This document shows, piece by piece, positions 54,647 through 63,806 of a stretch of 64,000 bases of DNA; position 1 is the first letter of the stretch; each line of letters opens with the position of its first letter. The DNA lies in the NCBI RefSeq assembly GCF_040513375.1, contig NZ_JBEVTG010000002.1, forward strand, positions 434,001 to 498,000, given 5' to 3'. This stretch comes from Flagellimonas_B algarum (lineage in GTDB: Bacteria; Bacteroidota; Bacteroidia; Flavobacteriales; Flavobacteriaceae). The notes beneath the pieces were generated by a model. The model was not told the DNA's origin. It searched no databases and worked only from the letters and a program-made list of their open reading frames with translations. Both the position numbers and the translations under genes were made by a program.

Positions 54647-55953
54647 TGTACGGTGAATTTGAGTATGTTGTCGGTCGAGGGGCCCACTTTGAACCGTTCG
54701 TCGAGTCGCTTTCCGATTACCCAGACGATCGCATCACCGGAGCACAGCAACCATTGTGCTTCCTTGGCGAACCCATCGTATTTTTCGTCTTTAAAGAATT
54801 TCGAGAGCTTTTTACGCCCCCTCATCCCTAAGGGATAAAAATAGTCGCCTTTTTGCCATTTCCTTAACAATAACGGATAGTTTAACTTTTCCTTGTCAAT
54901 AAAAGCCACATTGGCAGCTGGGTCGGACACGGTCTTCACCATAGTGATATCCATGGCCAAGGGGTGGTCGATATACCCTTGGGTCTCGGAAATCCAAAAT
55001 TCGGCGTCCTGGGTTGCATTCGCTGGTTTGAGCAATAGCCTTCCGCGGTCCTTAAGCAAACGGTGGGTTTTCGAGCGGATTTCCTTACCACTGTCGGCCT
55101 TAAATAATTTCGCGACCTCTTCCGGCGCAGTGAACCCAAAATCTTTGAACAGCCAAAACAAATGGGTTGGTAAGGGGTCAAGGGCCATGACCGATGCCAG
55201 ATCGATCTGGTAACTCCCATCACCTCGATTCTGGAAAAGGCGATCGCGCACCCCATCGATATGCATTTTGACGAGTTTTTCGGTAGCTTCAAGAAAGTGA
55301 AGGCTTTTCAAGAAATGTGCTAGAAATTCGGAATGCAATCCTTTTAATGCAGGCACCACCTCATGCCGTACCTGATTTCTAAGGTACTTGGTATCTTGGT
55401 TACTTCGGTCTTCTCGCCATATGTATCCTTGAGCAAGGGCAAATTCAAGAAGTTCTTTACGGGAAAAAGGCAATAAGGGCCGTTTGATCGTGCCATTGGA
55501 GGCCGGGATTCCCGATAAGCCCTCAATGCCCGTTCCTCGTGACAGGTTGATCAAAAAAGTTTCCAAACGATCATCGGCATGATGGGCGGTCAAAACCAAA
55601 TCAAAGGCCGTTTCCTCGACCAAGTCGTTGAACCAGGCATACCGCAACTCCCGAGCACGTAATTGGGGGGACGCTTCGCTTGACGACAATTGCCCCTTTA
55701 GATCGAAGACTTTCGTAAAGTAAGGAACATCAAGCTTTGCCGCCAATTCAGCTACAAAGCGGGCATCCCCATCACTTTCAGACCCTCTCAATTGAAAATT
55801 ACAATGGGCTAAAGCAAAGCGCAGGCCGAGCGCTGAGCACAAGCGCGCTAACACCACGCTATCCAACCCACCGCTACAAGCGATAAGTAAAGCTTGTGTC
55901 CGGAGTTCGGGGAATTCGGAATCGATATGTCCTGCAAATTGATCGAGCACCAT
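54643..55953 (-). CDS. tilS: tRNA(Ile)-lysidine synthetase
   Basis: TilS converts C34 of the tRNA-Ile (CAU) anticodon to lysidine. The PP-loop reads ACSGGLDSVVLARL, and HCNFQLRGSESDGDARF and LTAHHADDRLETFLINLSRG complete the ATPase domain; DYFYPLGMRGRKKLSKFFKDEK is the C-terminal domain. At 436 residues it is normal for Bacteroidota. It starts 6 bases after pabB and overlaps dsbD. Confidence 0.95.
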   Translation of the reverse strand: MVLDQFAGHIDSEFPELRTQALLIACSGGLDSVVLARLCSALGLRFALAHCNFQLRGSESDGDARFVAELAAKLDVPYFTKVFDLKGQLSSSEASPQLRARELRYAWFNDLVEETAFDLVLTAHHADDRLETFLINLSRGTGIEGLSGIPASNGTIKRPLLPFSRKELLEFALAQGYIWREDRSNQDTKYLRNQVRHEVVPALKGLHSEFLAHFLKSLHFLEATEKLVKMHIDGVRDRLFQNRGDGSYQIDLASVMALDPLPTHLFWLFKDFGFTAPEEVAKLFKADSGKEIRSKTHRLLKDRGRLLLKPANATQDAEFWISETQGYIDHPLAMDITMVKTVSDPAANVAFIDKEKLNYPLLLRKWQKGDYFYPLGMRGRKKLSKFFKDEKYDGFAKEAQWLLCSGDAIVWVIGKRLDERFKVGPSTDNILKFTVQ

Positions 55954-55959
55954 ACAAAG

Positions 55960-57267
55960 TTACGGATATCCATCACCTTCGAGAACCTTGCGCATGGCCT
56001 TCGCCTTCAAAAGACATTCTTCGTATTCGTTAGCGGCCTTGGATTTGGCGGTGATCGCACTACCCACCGAGAAAGAAAGGAAACCCGATTCGGCATCGTA
56101 GAGGATGCTTCGGATGACCACACTGAAATCAAAGTCATCTTCGGGGGTGAAATACCCTAATGCCCCACTGTACACCCCTCTTTTGGTACGTTCGTATTTT
56201 TCGATCAAACGCATGGCTGAAAGCTTGGGGGCGCCGGTCATGCTTCCCATCGGAAAACTCGATTTAATCAGTTGTACACTATCGATTTCAGTAACAACGG
56301 AACAACTTATGGTCGAAATCAATTGATGTACTTGTTTGAAGCTGTATACTTTGCACAACTCTTCAACGGTTACACTCCCTTTTAGGGCGTGTTTTGACAG
56401 GTCGTTCCGTACCAAGTCGGTAATCATGATGTTTTCGGCACGTTCTTTTGGGTCTTGCTCCAAGTGAAGACCGATCTTTCGATCGGTCGAAGGGTCCTCC
56501 GATCGTGCCGCGGTACCCTTTATAGGTTGGGTAATCAGCCGCTTGCCCGTACGTTTCAGGTATCGTTCGGGGGACGCCGAGAGCAGGAAGCGCGATTTGA
56601 ATTTTGCAAAGGCCGAAAAAGGCGCTTCGGATAAGGTGTTCAAGTTCTCATAAGCTGCCATGGGGTCAATTTTGACATTTTCAGCATAGAATTCCTGGCA
56701 AAAATTGGCTTCATAAATATCGCCCCTGTGGATATGTTCTTGTAGGGCTTCCACCTTTTGATGATAGGCTTCTTTTTTGATGCGGAGTTTGATCTTTATG
56801 GGGGAAGTCGCCACCTTAGGTAGCATTCGAGTCCTTGACTGCAAAAGGTCGCGAATATCTTGGGCAAGGGATCCGTGGACTTCGGTCCTATAGTGGAACT
56901 CGGCGGTTTCGCCGAGGAGTCGAACAATTTTTTGGGGTTGGAAAAAGTACAATTCCGGAAAGCCCAAACCATCCTGACCCAAGGATTCCAAGTCCTCAAG
57001 CTCGTTTTTCAGGTCGTAACCCAAATAGCCGAACAACCAATCCTTTTTCTCATTTTTGAACCGTTGCAAGGCCTCAAAACCATCTTGCGGGTCCCAACCG
57101 ATAGCATCGACGACGCCTTCCGCGAATATGACGGAAGCTGAGGAATAGGCATCCTGACGCCCATTGGAATCCAAAAAAACCGCTGTTTCGGAACGATTGG
57201 CCCATTCACGGAGCTTTGCCTTGAAAGCCTGGGGATCTGTAATGGGGATGCTTTGCGTTACGCGCAA
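55960..57267 (-). CDS. pabB: Aminodeoxychorismate synthase component I
   Basis: A 435-residue chorismate-utilizing enzyme of the folate route. TQPIKGTA holds the Lys of the PIKG motif that marks PabB (anthranilate synthase has PIAG); DLVRNDLSK, FPMGSMTGAPKLSAM and YSGALGYFTPEDDFDFSVVIRS follow in order. The N-terminal domain is shorter than in TrpE. No ATG is available between the stop of the preceding gene and the conserved start, so TTG 57267 is the likely start. It is 10 bases after the FMN reductase gene. Confidence 0.9.
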   Translation of the reverse strand: MRVTQSIPITDPQAFKAKLREWANRSETAVFLDSNGRQDAYSSASVIFAEGVVDAIGWDPQDGFEALQRFKNEKKDWLFGYLGYDLKNELEDLESLGQDGLGFPELYFFQPQKIVRLLGETAEFHYRTEVHGSLAQDIRDLLQSRTRMLPKVATSPIKIKLRIKKEAYHQKVEALQEHIHRGDIYEANFCQEFYAENVKIDPMAAYENLNTLSEAPFSAFAKFKSRFLLSASPERYLKRTGKRLITQPIKGTAARSEDPSTDRKIGLHLEQDPKERAENIMITDLVRNDLSKHALKGSVTVEELCKVYSFKQVHQLISTISCSVVTEIDSVQLIKSSFPMGSMTGAPKLSAMRLIEKYERTKRGVYSGALGYFTPEDDFDFSVVIRSILYDAESGFLSFSVGSAITAKSKAANEYEECLLKAKAMRKVLEGDGYP

Positions 57268-57277
57268 CTCGTAAAAA

Positions 57278-57811
57278 TTAAAGCGCTTTTAAAAAAGCAT
57301 CCAGGGCCTCTTGATGGGCCGCGTTCAATTCGGCATCGACGATTCCTTCCGAGTCGTCGAAATGCTGTGAAAAAGAGGGCAATGTAAAGGTAGCTGCAAG
57401 TGTGGCTCCAAATCGGGGCAATAACTGGGCAACGACGTCCAAGGCACCGACCCCTCCCCTTTTACCGGGTGAGGTCGCCATCAATAGTACGTGCTTGTCT
57501 TCAAGGAAATTCCGCTCCAATCGAGAAAGCCAGTCCAGTACGTTCTTGAAATAGGCCGATGGATTGCTGTTATGCTCGCTAACCGAAATGATCAATCCAT
57601 CCACTTTTTGGATATCGTCTTTGAATTCGATCAGGGAGTTGGAAAACCCTTTCTGGCGTTCTTCATCCTCACTGTACATCGGAAACGGATAATTAACCAT
57701 ATTAAGCAATCGGGTCTCATGCCCTTCGATTTTAGTCAAGGTATGTTTGACCAAGCGATAGTTGATGGAAGTGGAAGAATTGCTTCCTGCGAATGCTAAA
57801 ATCTTAGCCAT
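57278..57811 (-). CDS. NADPH-dependent FMN reductase-like protein
   Basis: A 177-residue flavodoxin-like fold protein of the NADPH-dependent FMN reductase group: ILAFAGSNSSTSINYRLVKHTL (FMN phosphate loop), ISVSEHNSNPSAYFKNVLDWLSR and MATSPGKRGGVGALDVVAQLLP. The substrate is undefined (flavin, quinone or azo compound). It is the first gene of the pabB-tilS-dsbD string and is divergent from the membrane acyltransferase-like gene. Confidence 0.88.
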   Translation of the reverse strand: MAKILAFAGSNSSTSINYRLVKHTLTKIEGHETRLLNMVNYPFPMYSEDEERQKGFSNSLIEFKDDIQKVDGLIISVSEHNSNPSAYFKNVLDWLSRLERNFLEDKHVLLMATSPGKRGGVGALDVVAQLLPRFGATLAATFTLPSFSQHFDDSEGIVDAELNAAHQEALDAFLKAL

Positions 57812-57875
57812 AGCGAAAAATGATCGATGTTTCTGCGAAAATAGCCCAAAATCGGCTCACCGGCTGAATTTTGGC

Positions 57876-57883
57876 TAATTTTG
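57876..57883 (+). promoter_or_regulatory. -7 box of the acyltransferase-like gene
   Basis: TAATTTTG is an exact TANNTTTG match, 58 bases before the ATG at 57942. It partly overlaps the right arm of an inverted repeat (AGCC-C-AAAAT at 57843-57852, ATTTTGGCT at 57868-57876) that could be an operator in this divergent region. Confidence 0.45.
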
Positions 57884-57941
57884 CAAGGTTGGACATCCGA
57901 ACGGATTGTTTCACAAGTATATAGGGGAAAACCTCGTAGCC

Positions 57942-59123
57942 ATGACCAAATCGAGCCGGTTGTTCTTTATCGATGCCATGCGCGCCTGGGCCATCTTGAT
58001 GATGCTGCAGGGCCATTTCATTGATGGCTTATTGGATCCCGGCTTTCGGGATGCTGCCAATCCGATCTATAAGACCTGGTTGTATTTTAGGGGTATTACC
58101 GCTCCGGTCTTCTTTACGGTTTCCGGGTTCATTTTCACGTATTTGCTGATTCGATCTAAACAGACCGGTTTGTCTAATCCTCGAATAAAGAAAGGCGTTC
58201 GTCGCGGGTTACAACTCGTACTCATTGGCTATCTGTTGCGGTTGAATGTTTTCGGACTTTTCCAAGGTCGCATCTATGGCGGCTTCTATCTCGTTGACGT
58301 CTTACACTGTATCGGGCTGGCCTTATTGGCGATTATCGGACTCTATTTGCTTAGTGTACATCGTCATAAGCTGCTTTTTCCCCTACTCCTACTAGCAACG
58401 ACCTTAGTGCTGTTCACGTTTGAACCGCTTTACAAACAATGGGCGTTCCCCTATCTACCCGAAGCATTGGCCAACTACGTGACCAAAGCGAACGGCTCGG
58501 TCTTTACCATCATTCCCTGGTTGGGCTACTCGACCATTGGTGGGTTCCTCTCGGTTTATTTCCATCGGTACCACAATGCGAAATGGCTATACCCCATTTC
58601 GATATTCGCAAGTTTGGCGATAGGGGCTGCCCTTATCTACGGTTCCTCCGGTTTTTTTATGGATAGTTATCGGGCTACCGGCATCCAGCTGTTCGAAATG
58701 ATCCAAATGAACAACTATCTGTACATCCGTTTAGGGAATGTACTCGTTGTTTTCGCTGTCTTCATGATCGTACGGAGTATCTTGACCGCTCCTTGGATCA
58801 TCAAAATCGGGCAGAACACCCTGTCGATATACGTCATCCATTTCATCATCCTCTATGGTAGTTTTACCGGAATAGGTTTGTACCGATTCTTTAAATATTC
58901 CCTTTCCCCCGATTGGGCCATAGGAGGCGCCATTGCCTTTATGGTCGCGTGTACGGTACTTGCACTGGTCTACGACCGTCACGAAGTATGGGTCAAGGAA
59001 CGGCTGCACTGGGTGACAGTGACGATTCGCGGCTTTTTTCTACAGCATGCCGCTCCGCAATTGAAGCGGGTTTGGGTAAAAGGAAAAGCTGCTTTGACAC
59101 GACTTTTCGGGCTAGCTAAATAG
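57942..59123 (+). CDS. DUF1624/HGSNAT-like membrane protein
   Basis: A 393-residue multi-helix protein (about 10 helices) resembling the DUF1624 / heparan-alpha-glucosaminide N-acetyltransferase catalytic fold: FFIDAMRAWAILMMLQGHFIDGL in helix 1 with an Asp and His, then ITAPVFFTVSGFIFTYLLI and FYLVDVLHCIGLALLAI. It may move an acyl group from cytoplasmic acyl-CoA to a surface polymer, but in bacteria this is unproven. ATG 57942 gives MTKSSRLFFIDAMRAWA; the upstream TTG at 57906 would add twelve residues and is less likely. Confidence 0.78.
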   Translation: MTKSSRLFFIDAMRAWAILMMLQGHFIDGLLDPGFRDAANPIYKTWLYFRGITAPVFFTVSGFIFTYLLIRSKQTGLSNPRIKKGVRRGLQLVLIGYLLRLNVFGLFQGRIYGGFYLVDVLHCIGLALLAIIGLYLLSVHRHKLLFPLLLLATTLVLFTFEPLYKQWAFPYLPEALANYVTKANGSVFTIIPWLGYSTIGGFLSVYFHRYHNAKWLYPISIFASLAIGAALIYGSSGFFMDSYRATGIQLFEMIQMNNYLYIRLGNVLVVFAVFMIVRSILTAPWIIKIGQNTLSIYVIHFIILYGSFTGIGLYRFFKYSLSPDWAIGGAIAFMVACTVLALVYDRHEVWVKERLHWVTVTIRGFFLQHAAPQLKRVWVKGKAALTRLFGLAK

Positions 59124-59286
59124 TACCGATTCCGTTCATCGACACTTTTCGGTTACCCGGCATCCATAAGCTCCCTATCGCGGAATACGAGGGTATTCCT
59201 GAAGCAAACCGGCTTAAATTAGCAGCATGATTCCCCCGAATCACTTGACTGAATGTAGCTGAGGTTTTGATTTTTTGATGTGTTAT

Positions 59287-59323
59287 AAAAAGACAATGTT
59301 CCTACCACCATTGTCTTTTTTTT
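59287..59323 (+). terminator. Strong terminator before the DUF3179 gene
   Basis: A perfect 12-bp stem (AAAAAGACAATG with CATTGTCTTTTT) around a 10-base loop, ended by eight or more T residues. It lies about 165 bases after the acyltransferase-like stop, leaving a 160-base untranslated stretch before it. Confidence 0.9.
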
Positions 59324-59388
59324 TGTTCCCAAAGTCCTGTTAAACTTGCGACTCCCGCCTAATTCCGACGACCAAGACGAAAAAAGCT

Positions 59389-60774
59389 ATGGCATCGAAA
59401 CCTTTGGTCTTGTTCTTGTTTTTAATGGTTCTTGGTTGGAAGGGACTAGCATCCGAACCGGTTCACCAAGACACCCCGAACACTGCCCCTGAGGCACACC
59501 ACTACTTTTTGGGAATCCTAAGTGATTATGAACCTTCCGTATTTCGAAAGCACCTCAAAGCTATCGATGAGGATTGGCAGCCCGCTTTCGAGATCATGGC
59601 CATCGAGACCTTATACTACATGCAGACCCATCGCCGCGGAAGACCCTTACTGGCCCTTTTGGAAAAACATACCGGCCAGCGATTTGGTTTCGATTTCGAC
59701 AAATGGTGGCAGTGGTTATGGAACAAGCCTTCGAATTACGACCCCTCCTATTTCGAGTTTAAAGCGGAACTGCATCGCCGCATCGACCCGCGTTTCCAAA
59801 GGTATTTTTCAAAACGATCGGCACAAAGTTCAATACGACTCGATGAGGTACGCTGGGGTGGGGTATTGCAAGATGGCATCCCGCCACTCCGCAATCCGAC
59901 CATGATCAGACCTGATGAGGCTACCTATCTTCGTGATGGGGCCTTGGTCTTCGGTATTGAGATCAACGGTGAAGCGAGGGCCTATCCCAAACAGATCTTG
60001 GCTTGGCACGAGCTCTTTACCGATACCGTAGGCGGGATCAAAGTCGCCGGTGTCTACTGCACGCTCTGTGGCACCGTAATCCTCTATGAAACCGAACATG
60101 ACGGAATCGAACATGAACTGGGAACCAGTGGATTTCTGTACCGTTCCAATAAGCTCATGTACGATCAAGCGACCCAATCGCTTTGGAGCACCTTAGAAGG
60201 GAAACCGGTTATCGGGCCGTTAACCGGAACGGGGATCGAATTGGAATTCCGGAGTGTGGTGACGACGACTTGGGGAGAATGGAAAAAGCGGCATCCGAAC
60301 ACCACGGTCCTTTCGTTACGCACCGGACACCAGCGGGATTATCGGGAAGGCGTTGCCTACAAGGATTATTTTGCCGATGACGACCTGATGTTCACCGTAC
60401 CTGAAATCGATTCCCGGTTGAACAACAAAGATGAGGTGTTGGTGGTTCGCAACCCCGATGACCTGAGCGATCAATTGGTGTTTTCAAACCGTTTCCTGCG
60501 TCAAAACCCCATCCATCGCGACCGTCTTGAAATGGGTGTTTTTACCATCTTCACCGATAGTACGGGGGCGCACCGGGTGTATCGTACCGATGCTACGGAA
60601 TTTGATACATATGACGGGGGCGAAAAGGTTAAGGATCTAGATGGATTTTGGTGGACCCTCGAGGAAAACGGAATGCGGAACGAATCGGGCGAGATACTAG
60701 AACGTATCCATACCTTCAATGCTTTTTGGTTCGGATATAAGGCCGCCTTTCCTGAGGTTCGCTTGGTGCGTTGA
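59389..60774 (+). CDS. Secreted DUF3179 protein
   Basis: A 461-residue protein with a signal peptide (MASKPLVLFLFLMVLGWKGLAS) and a DUF3179 domain covering about residues 150-460. The family signature is visible: RAYPKQILAWHELF, GVYCTLCGTVILYE with two Cys, GTSGFLYRSNKLMYDQATQSLWS, and a closing HTFNAFWFGYKAAFP. The Cys pair suggests a metal or redox site, but no activity is known. It is monocistronic, framed by two terminators. Confidence 0.9.
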   Translation: MASKPLVLFLFLMVLGWKGLASEPVHQDTPNTAPEAHHYFLGILSDYEPSVFRKHLKAIDEDWQPAFEIMAIETLYYMQTHRRGRPLLALLEKHTGQRFGFDFDKWWQWLWNKPSNYDPSYFEFKAELHRRIDPRFQRYFSKRSAQSSIRLDEVRWGGVLQDGIPPLRNPTMIRPDEATYLRDGALVFGIEINGEARAYPKQILAWHELFTDTVGGIKVAGVYCTLCGTVILYETEHDGIEHELGTSGFLYRSNKLMYDQATQSLWSTLEGKPVIGPLTGTGIELEFRSVVTTTWGEWKKRHPNTTVLSLRTGHQRDYREGVAYKDYFADDDLMFTVPEIDSRLNNKDEVLVVRNPDDLSDQLVFSNRFLRQNPIHRDRLEMGVFTIFTDSTGAHRVYRTDATEFDTYDGGEKVKDLDGFWWTLEENGMRNESGEILERIHTFNAFWFGYKAAFPEVRLVR

Positions 60775-60794
60775 TCGATTCGAACTGGACATAA

Positions 60795-60818
60795 AAAAAG
60801 CGGCCGAGGCCGCTTTTT
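60795..60818. terminator. Terminator between DUF3179 and YegP-like genes
   Basis: AAAAAGCGGC-CGAG-GCCGCTTTTT, a perfect 10-bp stem with A and T flanks, lies between two convergent genes and can serve both. Confidence 0.88.
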
Positions 60819-60842
60819 CAATTTTGGTTGGCAACAATGGTT

Positions 60843-61169
60843 TTAAACTTCTTCAACGCTTGCGTCCGGGGCGTTCTTTCGGACGGAATCAATGCCGTTT
60901 TCCATACCTGAATTGTCAGCGTACATTTGACTGGCACCGATGACTTGGCCGTTGGCCGCTTTCAAGTTGAAATAGACTTTTCCGTTTTTGGCCGTTTTAC
61001 GCTCGAAACGATTGTCGTCTTGTGAATTTTTTCTAACGGACTCGATTCCATTTTCGCAAGCGGATTTGGTGGTATACCCTTCGCTGCTCAAAATCACTTG
61101 TCCGTTTCCAGCTTTCAAGTTGAACCTGTACTCACCGGCGTTATCGGTTTTTACTTCAAATTTTCCCAT
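60843..61169 (-). CDS. YegP/DUF1508 family tandem-repeat protein
   Basis: A 108-residue protein made of two copies of a roughly 48-residue DUF1508 unit: FEVKTDNAGEYRFNLKAGNGQVI...ACENGIESVRKN and FERKTAKNGKVYFNLKAANGQVI...GMENGIDSVRKN. The family is small, cytoplasmic and functionally unassigned. It is monocistronic. Confidence 0.92.
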   Translation of the reverse strand: MGKFEVKTDNAGEYRFNLKAGNGQVILSSEGYTTKSACENGIESVRKNSQDDNRFERKTAKNGKVYFNLKAANGQVIGASQMYADNSGMENGIDSVRKNAPDASVEEV

Positions 61170-61231
61170 TGTTTAAATTTTATGATGCCTAAAGTTATTT
61201 AAAAAAATGGGAAATCGCGGCTTTACCGGGC

Positions 61232-62638
61232 TTAAACGTGTAGCGCCCGATCATCGGTAGCGGCCAATGCCGCTTCTTTCACCGCTTCGGCATAGGTCGG
61301 ATGCGCATGGCTCATTCGGGCCATATCTTCTGCAGAAGCCCTAAATTCCATAGCGGTTACCGCTTCGGTAATCAAATCGGCGCAACGTGCCCCGATCATA
61401 TGCACCCCCAACACCTCATCGGTCTTGGCATCGGCCAAAATCTTGACGAAGCCGTCGATATCCATACTCGCACGGGCACGGCCTAGGGCGCGCATCGGAA
61501 ACTGTCCGACCTTATAGGCCACTCCGGCTTCCTTCAATTCTTCTTCGGTCTTACCCACGGCAGCGACTTCTGGCCAGGTATAGACCACGCCTGGAATCAG
61601 GTTGTAATCGATATGGGGTTTTTGTCCTGCGAGATACTCAGCGACCAGGGTTCCTTCCTCTTCGGCCTTATGGGCCAACATGGCCCCGCGCACCACGTCG
61701 CCGATAGCATAGATATTCGGAGTCGCGGTCTGCAAATGGTCGTTCACTGAAATTCGGCCGCGCTCATCGAGTTGTACGCCTGCCGCCTCGGCATTGAGGC
61801 CGTCGGTATACGGGCGTCTGCCCACTGATACCAGGCAATAATCACCGGTAAAACTGACTTCCGCCCCTTTTTTATCGTCGGCTTTAACGATGACTTCATC
61901 ACCCTTGCGTTCAACCGATTTCACCTTATGCGAAAGGTAAAACTTCACCTTCTGTTTCTTGAGCACTTTGGTCAGCTCTTTGGATAGGGCCGCATCCATT
62001 CCAGGTATGATCCGATCCATGAATTCGATCACGCTCACATCAGCGCCCAAGCGCTTGTAGACCTGCCCCAGTTCAAGGCCGATGACCCCTCCTCCAATGA
62101 TAATCATGTGTTTTGGCACCTCTTTGAGCTTTAAGGCTTCGGTCGAAGTGATGACGCGTTCTTTGTCTAAAGTGATGAACGGCAGGGTCGATGGTTTCGA
62201 ACCTGTGGCAATGATCGTATTTTTGGCATTGAGGGTTTCTTCGCTTCCATCGGACTTGGTGACCTTGATGGTGTTTTTGTCGACAAAACTCCCAACGCCT
62301 TCGAAAACATCGATTTTGTTCTTGTCCATCAAAAACTGCACCCCTTTCGTGGTCTGATCGACCACCCCTTGCTTACGGGCGATCATTTGTTCCAAATTGA
62401 CTTTCACTTCCCCGGGAATGTCGATACCATGGTCCTTGAAATGCTTGACAGCGTCTTCGTAGTGGTGCGACGAATCCAAAAGGGCCTTAGAGGGTATACA
62501 GCCTACATTCAGGCAGGTACCCCCAAGGGTAGTGTATTTTTCAATGATCGCGGTTTTCATTCCCAATTGCGCACAGCGTATCGCCGCAACGTATCCTCCA
62601 GGTCCGGATCCTATGACGACCACATCGTATTGACTCAT
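61232..62638 (-). CDS. lpdA: Dihydrolipoyl dehydrogenase
   Basis: The E3 flavoprotein of 2-oxo acid dehydrogenase complexes, 468 residues. FAD-binding VVIGSGPGGYVAAIRCAQ, redox disulfide GGTCLNVGCIPSK, NAD-binding IIGGGVIGLELGQVY, second FAD motif AIGDVVRGAMLAHKA and the dimer-interface active-site SHAHPTYAEAVKEA (His and Glu) are all intact. No E1 or E2 genes are adjacent. A TATTTTTG -7 box at 62691-62684 precedes it on the reverse strand. Confidence 0.96.
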   Translation of the reverse strand: MSQYDVVVIGSGPGGYVAAIRCAQLGMKTAIIEKYTTLGGTCLNVGCIPSKALLDSSHHYEDAVKHFKDHGIDIPGEVKVNLEQMIARKQGVVDQTTKGVQFLMDKNKIDVFEGVGSFVDKNTIKVTKSDGSEETLNAKNTIIATGSKPSTLPFITLDKERVITSTEALKLKEVPKHMIIIGGGVIGLELGQVYKRLGADVSVIEFMDRIIPGMDAALSKELTKVLKKQKVKFYLSHKVKSVERKGDEVIVKADDKKGAEVSFTGDYCLVSVGRRPYTDGLNAEAAGVQLDERGRISVNDHLQTATPNIYAIGDVVRGAMLAHKAEEEGTLVAEYLAGQKPHIDYNLIPGVVYTWPEVAAVGKTEEELKEAGVAYKVGQFPMRALGRARASMDIDGFVKILADAKTDEVLGVHMIGARCADLITEAVTAMEFRASAEDMARMSHAHPTYAEAVKEAALAATDDRALHV

Positions 62639-62683
62639 ATCTTTAGTTTAGAAAAATTATGGTATCCCAATAAAAATCGAGCT

Positions 62684-62691
62684 CAAAAATA
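62684..62691 (-). promoter_or_regulatory. -7 box of lpdA
   Basis: Reverse-strand TATTTTTG, exact TANNTTTG, 45 bases before the lpdA ATG. The -33 element is not clear. Confidence 0.45.
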
Positions 62692-62719
62692 CGAATGTTT
62701 TTAGGATAATGCTTCGGTC

Positions 62720-63109
62720 TTAGACCGGGGCCAAAGGAAACTTCTTGGCGATATAATCCCCGAACCAGATACCGAGGATCAGCATGAGGTTCAAAGCGAT
62801 TTCAAAGGCCATGGGCAAGTTCCACGCCCCACAGCTCGCCACATAGGAAATATTGAGCAAGACATAGGCCGATATCACCATATGGGGAAGGTAATTTTGG
62901 CGCACGACGATCAAGGACGTCATGAACCCTGCAGTGACCGCAGCAGTGAACATGGTGGTCCCCCCGAGCATTAATTTCATCGTGGAAGCCGAACAAAAAT
63001 TAAGGCCGTCGAATAGGATATCACGGGTAATGGTGGTGAATAGAATAAATGAGAATCCGCCAACTACAGTGGCCATGAACGCCAAGAGCGTTCGGGTTTT
63101 GGAAGACAT
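62720..63109 (-). CDS. Small four-helix membrane protein, unknown
   Basis: A 129-residue protein with four predicted membrane helices (about 7-27, 43-64, 72-92, 102-120). Nothing in it matches a family I know. It lies upstream of lpdA in the same direction, 81 bases before it, and downstream of the Lrp regulator gene, but no functional link is visible. Confidence 0.65.
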   Translation of the reverse strand: MSSKTRTLLAFMATVVGGFSFILFTTITRDILFDGLNFCSASTMKLMLGGTTMFTAAVTAGFMTSLIVVRQNYLPHMVISAYVLLNISYVASCGAWNLPMAFEIALNLMLILGIWFGDYIAKKFPLAPV

Positions 63110-63186
63110 ATCGGTAAGGTTCGTTTTTTGATGGTACTCCCAATGTACGACCGATATGCAGCACCCGGAAACCCTTTAACACCCTC

Positions 63187-63651
63187 TTAGGTTAAAGTTT
63201 CCATAAAAACGGCCGTACTGTGTTTCACCTCGTTGATGGCAAAAGAACTCTGTGTGCTTCCGATTTGATCGATGGCTGTGAGTTTGTGGATCATAAACTC
63301 GCGATAGGCTTCCATATCCTTTACATGGATGGTCAGGATGTAGTCATAGTCCCCGCTAACATGCAAACAACTACTGACCTCGTGCAATTGCTGTACTTGC
63401 CGCTCAAAACGCAATACGTTGTCTTTGGTATGTTGCACCAGTCGAATGTGGCATAAAACCGTAAAATCGCGCTCGACCTTCTTTTTATCGACCAAGGCCA
63501 CATAAGCCCGGATCGTCCCTTCGCGCTCCAAACGCCGAATGCGTTCGTAGACCGCCGTAGTCGAAAGTCCCAACCGCGCCGCATAAGCTTTGGTGGTCCG
63601 TTTACAATCGGATTGGAGTTCATGTAGCAATTGTCGGTCAAGGGCATCCAT
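63187..63651 (-). CDS. Lrp/AsnC family transcriptional regulator
   Basis: A 154-residue regulator with an N-terminal winged HTH (LDRQLLHELQSDCKRTTKAYAARLGLSTTAVYERIRRLEREG) and a C-terminal RAM/ACT-like domain (VSSCLHVSGDYDYILTIHV). It is divergent from a PLP-dependent sulfur amino acid enzyme across a very AT-rich gap; Lrp-type proteins often control the gene next to them and respond to an amino acid. Methionine or homocysteine as effector is a guess from the neighbour. Confidence 0.93.
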   Translation of the reverse strand: MDALDRQLLHELQSDCKRTTKAYAARLGLSTTAVYERIRRLEREGTIRAYVALVDKKKVERDFTVLCHIRLVQHTKDNVLRFERQVQQLHEVSSCLHVSGDYDYILTIHVKDMEAYREFMIHKLTAIDQIGSTQSSFAINEVKHSTAVFMETLT

Positions 63652-63806
63652 AGGAAACGATGTATATTCTAAGAAACTTCAATTTATCCAATAAAATTAG
63701 ATATATTTTCTAAATTAGTCAATAATTTATGTTTTTTATTCTAAAATTATAGTTTATAATTGATTTTAATTCTTGCTTCTTCGAATTTTGTATTAAAATC
63801 AACATC
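63652..63806. promoter_or_regulatory. AT-rich divergent control region
   Basis: The 155 bases between the Lrp-type regulator and the PLP enzyme gene are far richer in A and T than the rest of the window. On the forward strand a TTG (63760-63762) is followed after 20 bases by GAATTTTG (63783-63790), one mismatch from TANNTTTG, a plausible promoter for the PLP enzyme. AT-rich DNA is typical for Lrp-family binding. Confidence 0.5.

Noticed and set aside
57843..57876. Inverted repeat read as a terminator of the FMN reductase gene
   Set aside because: It is upstream of both divergent genes, so it cannot terminate either; at most it is an operator.
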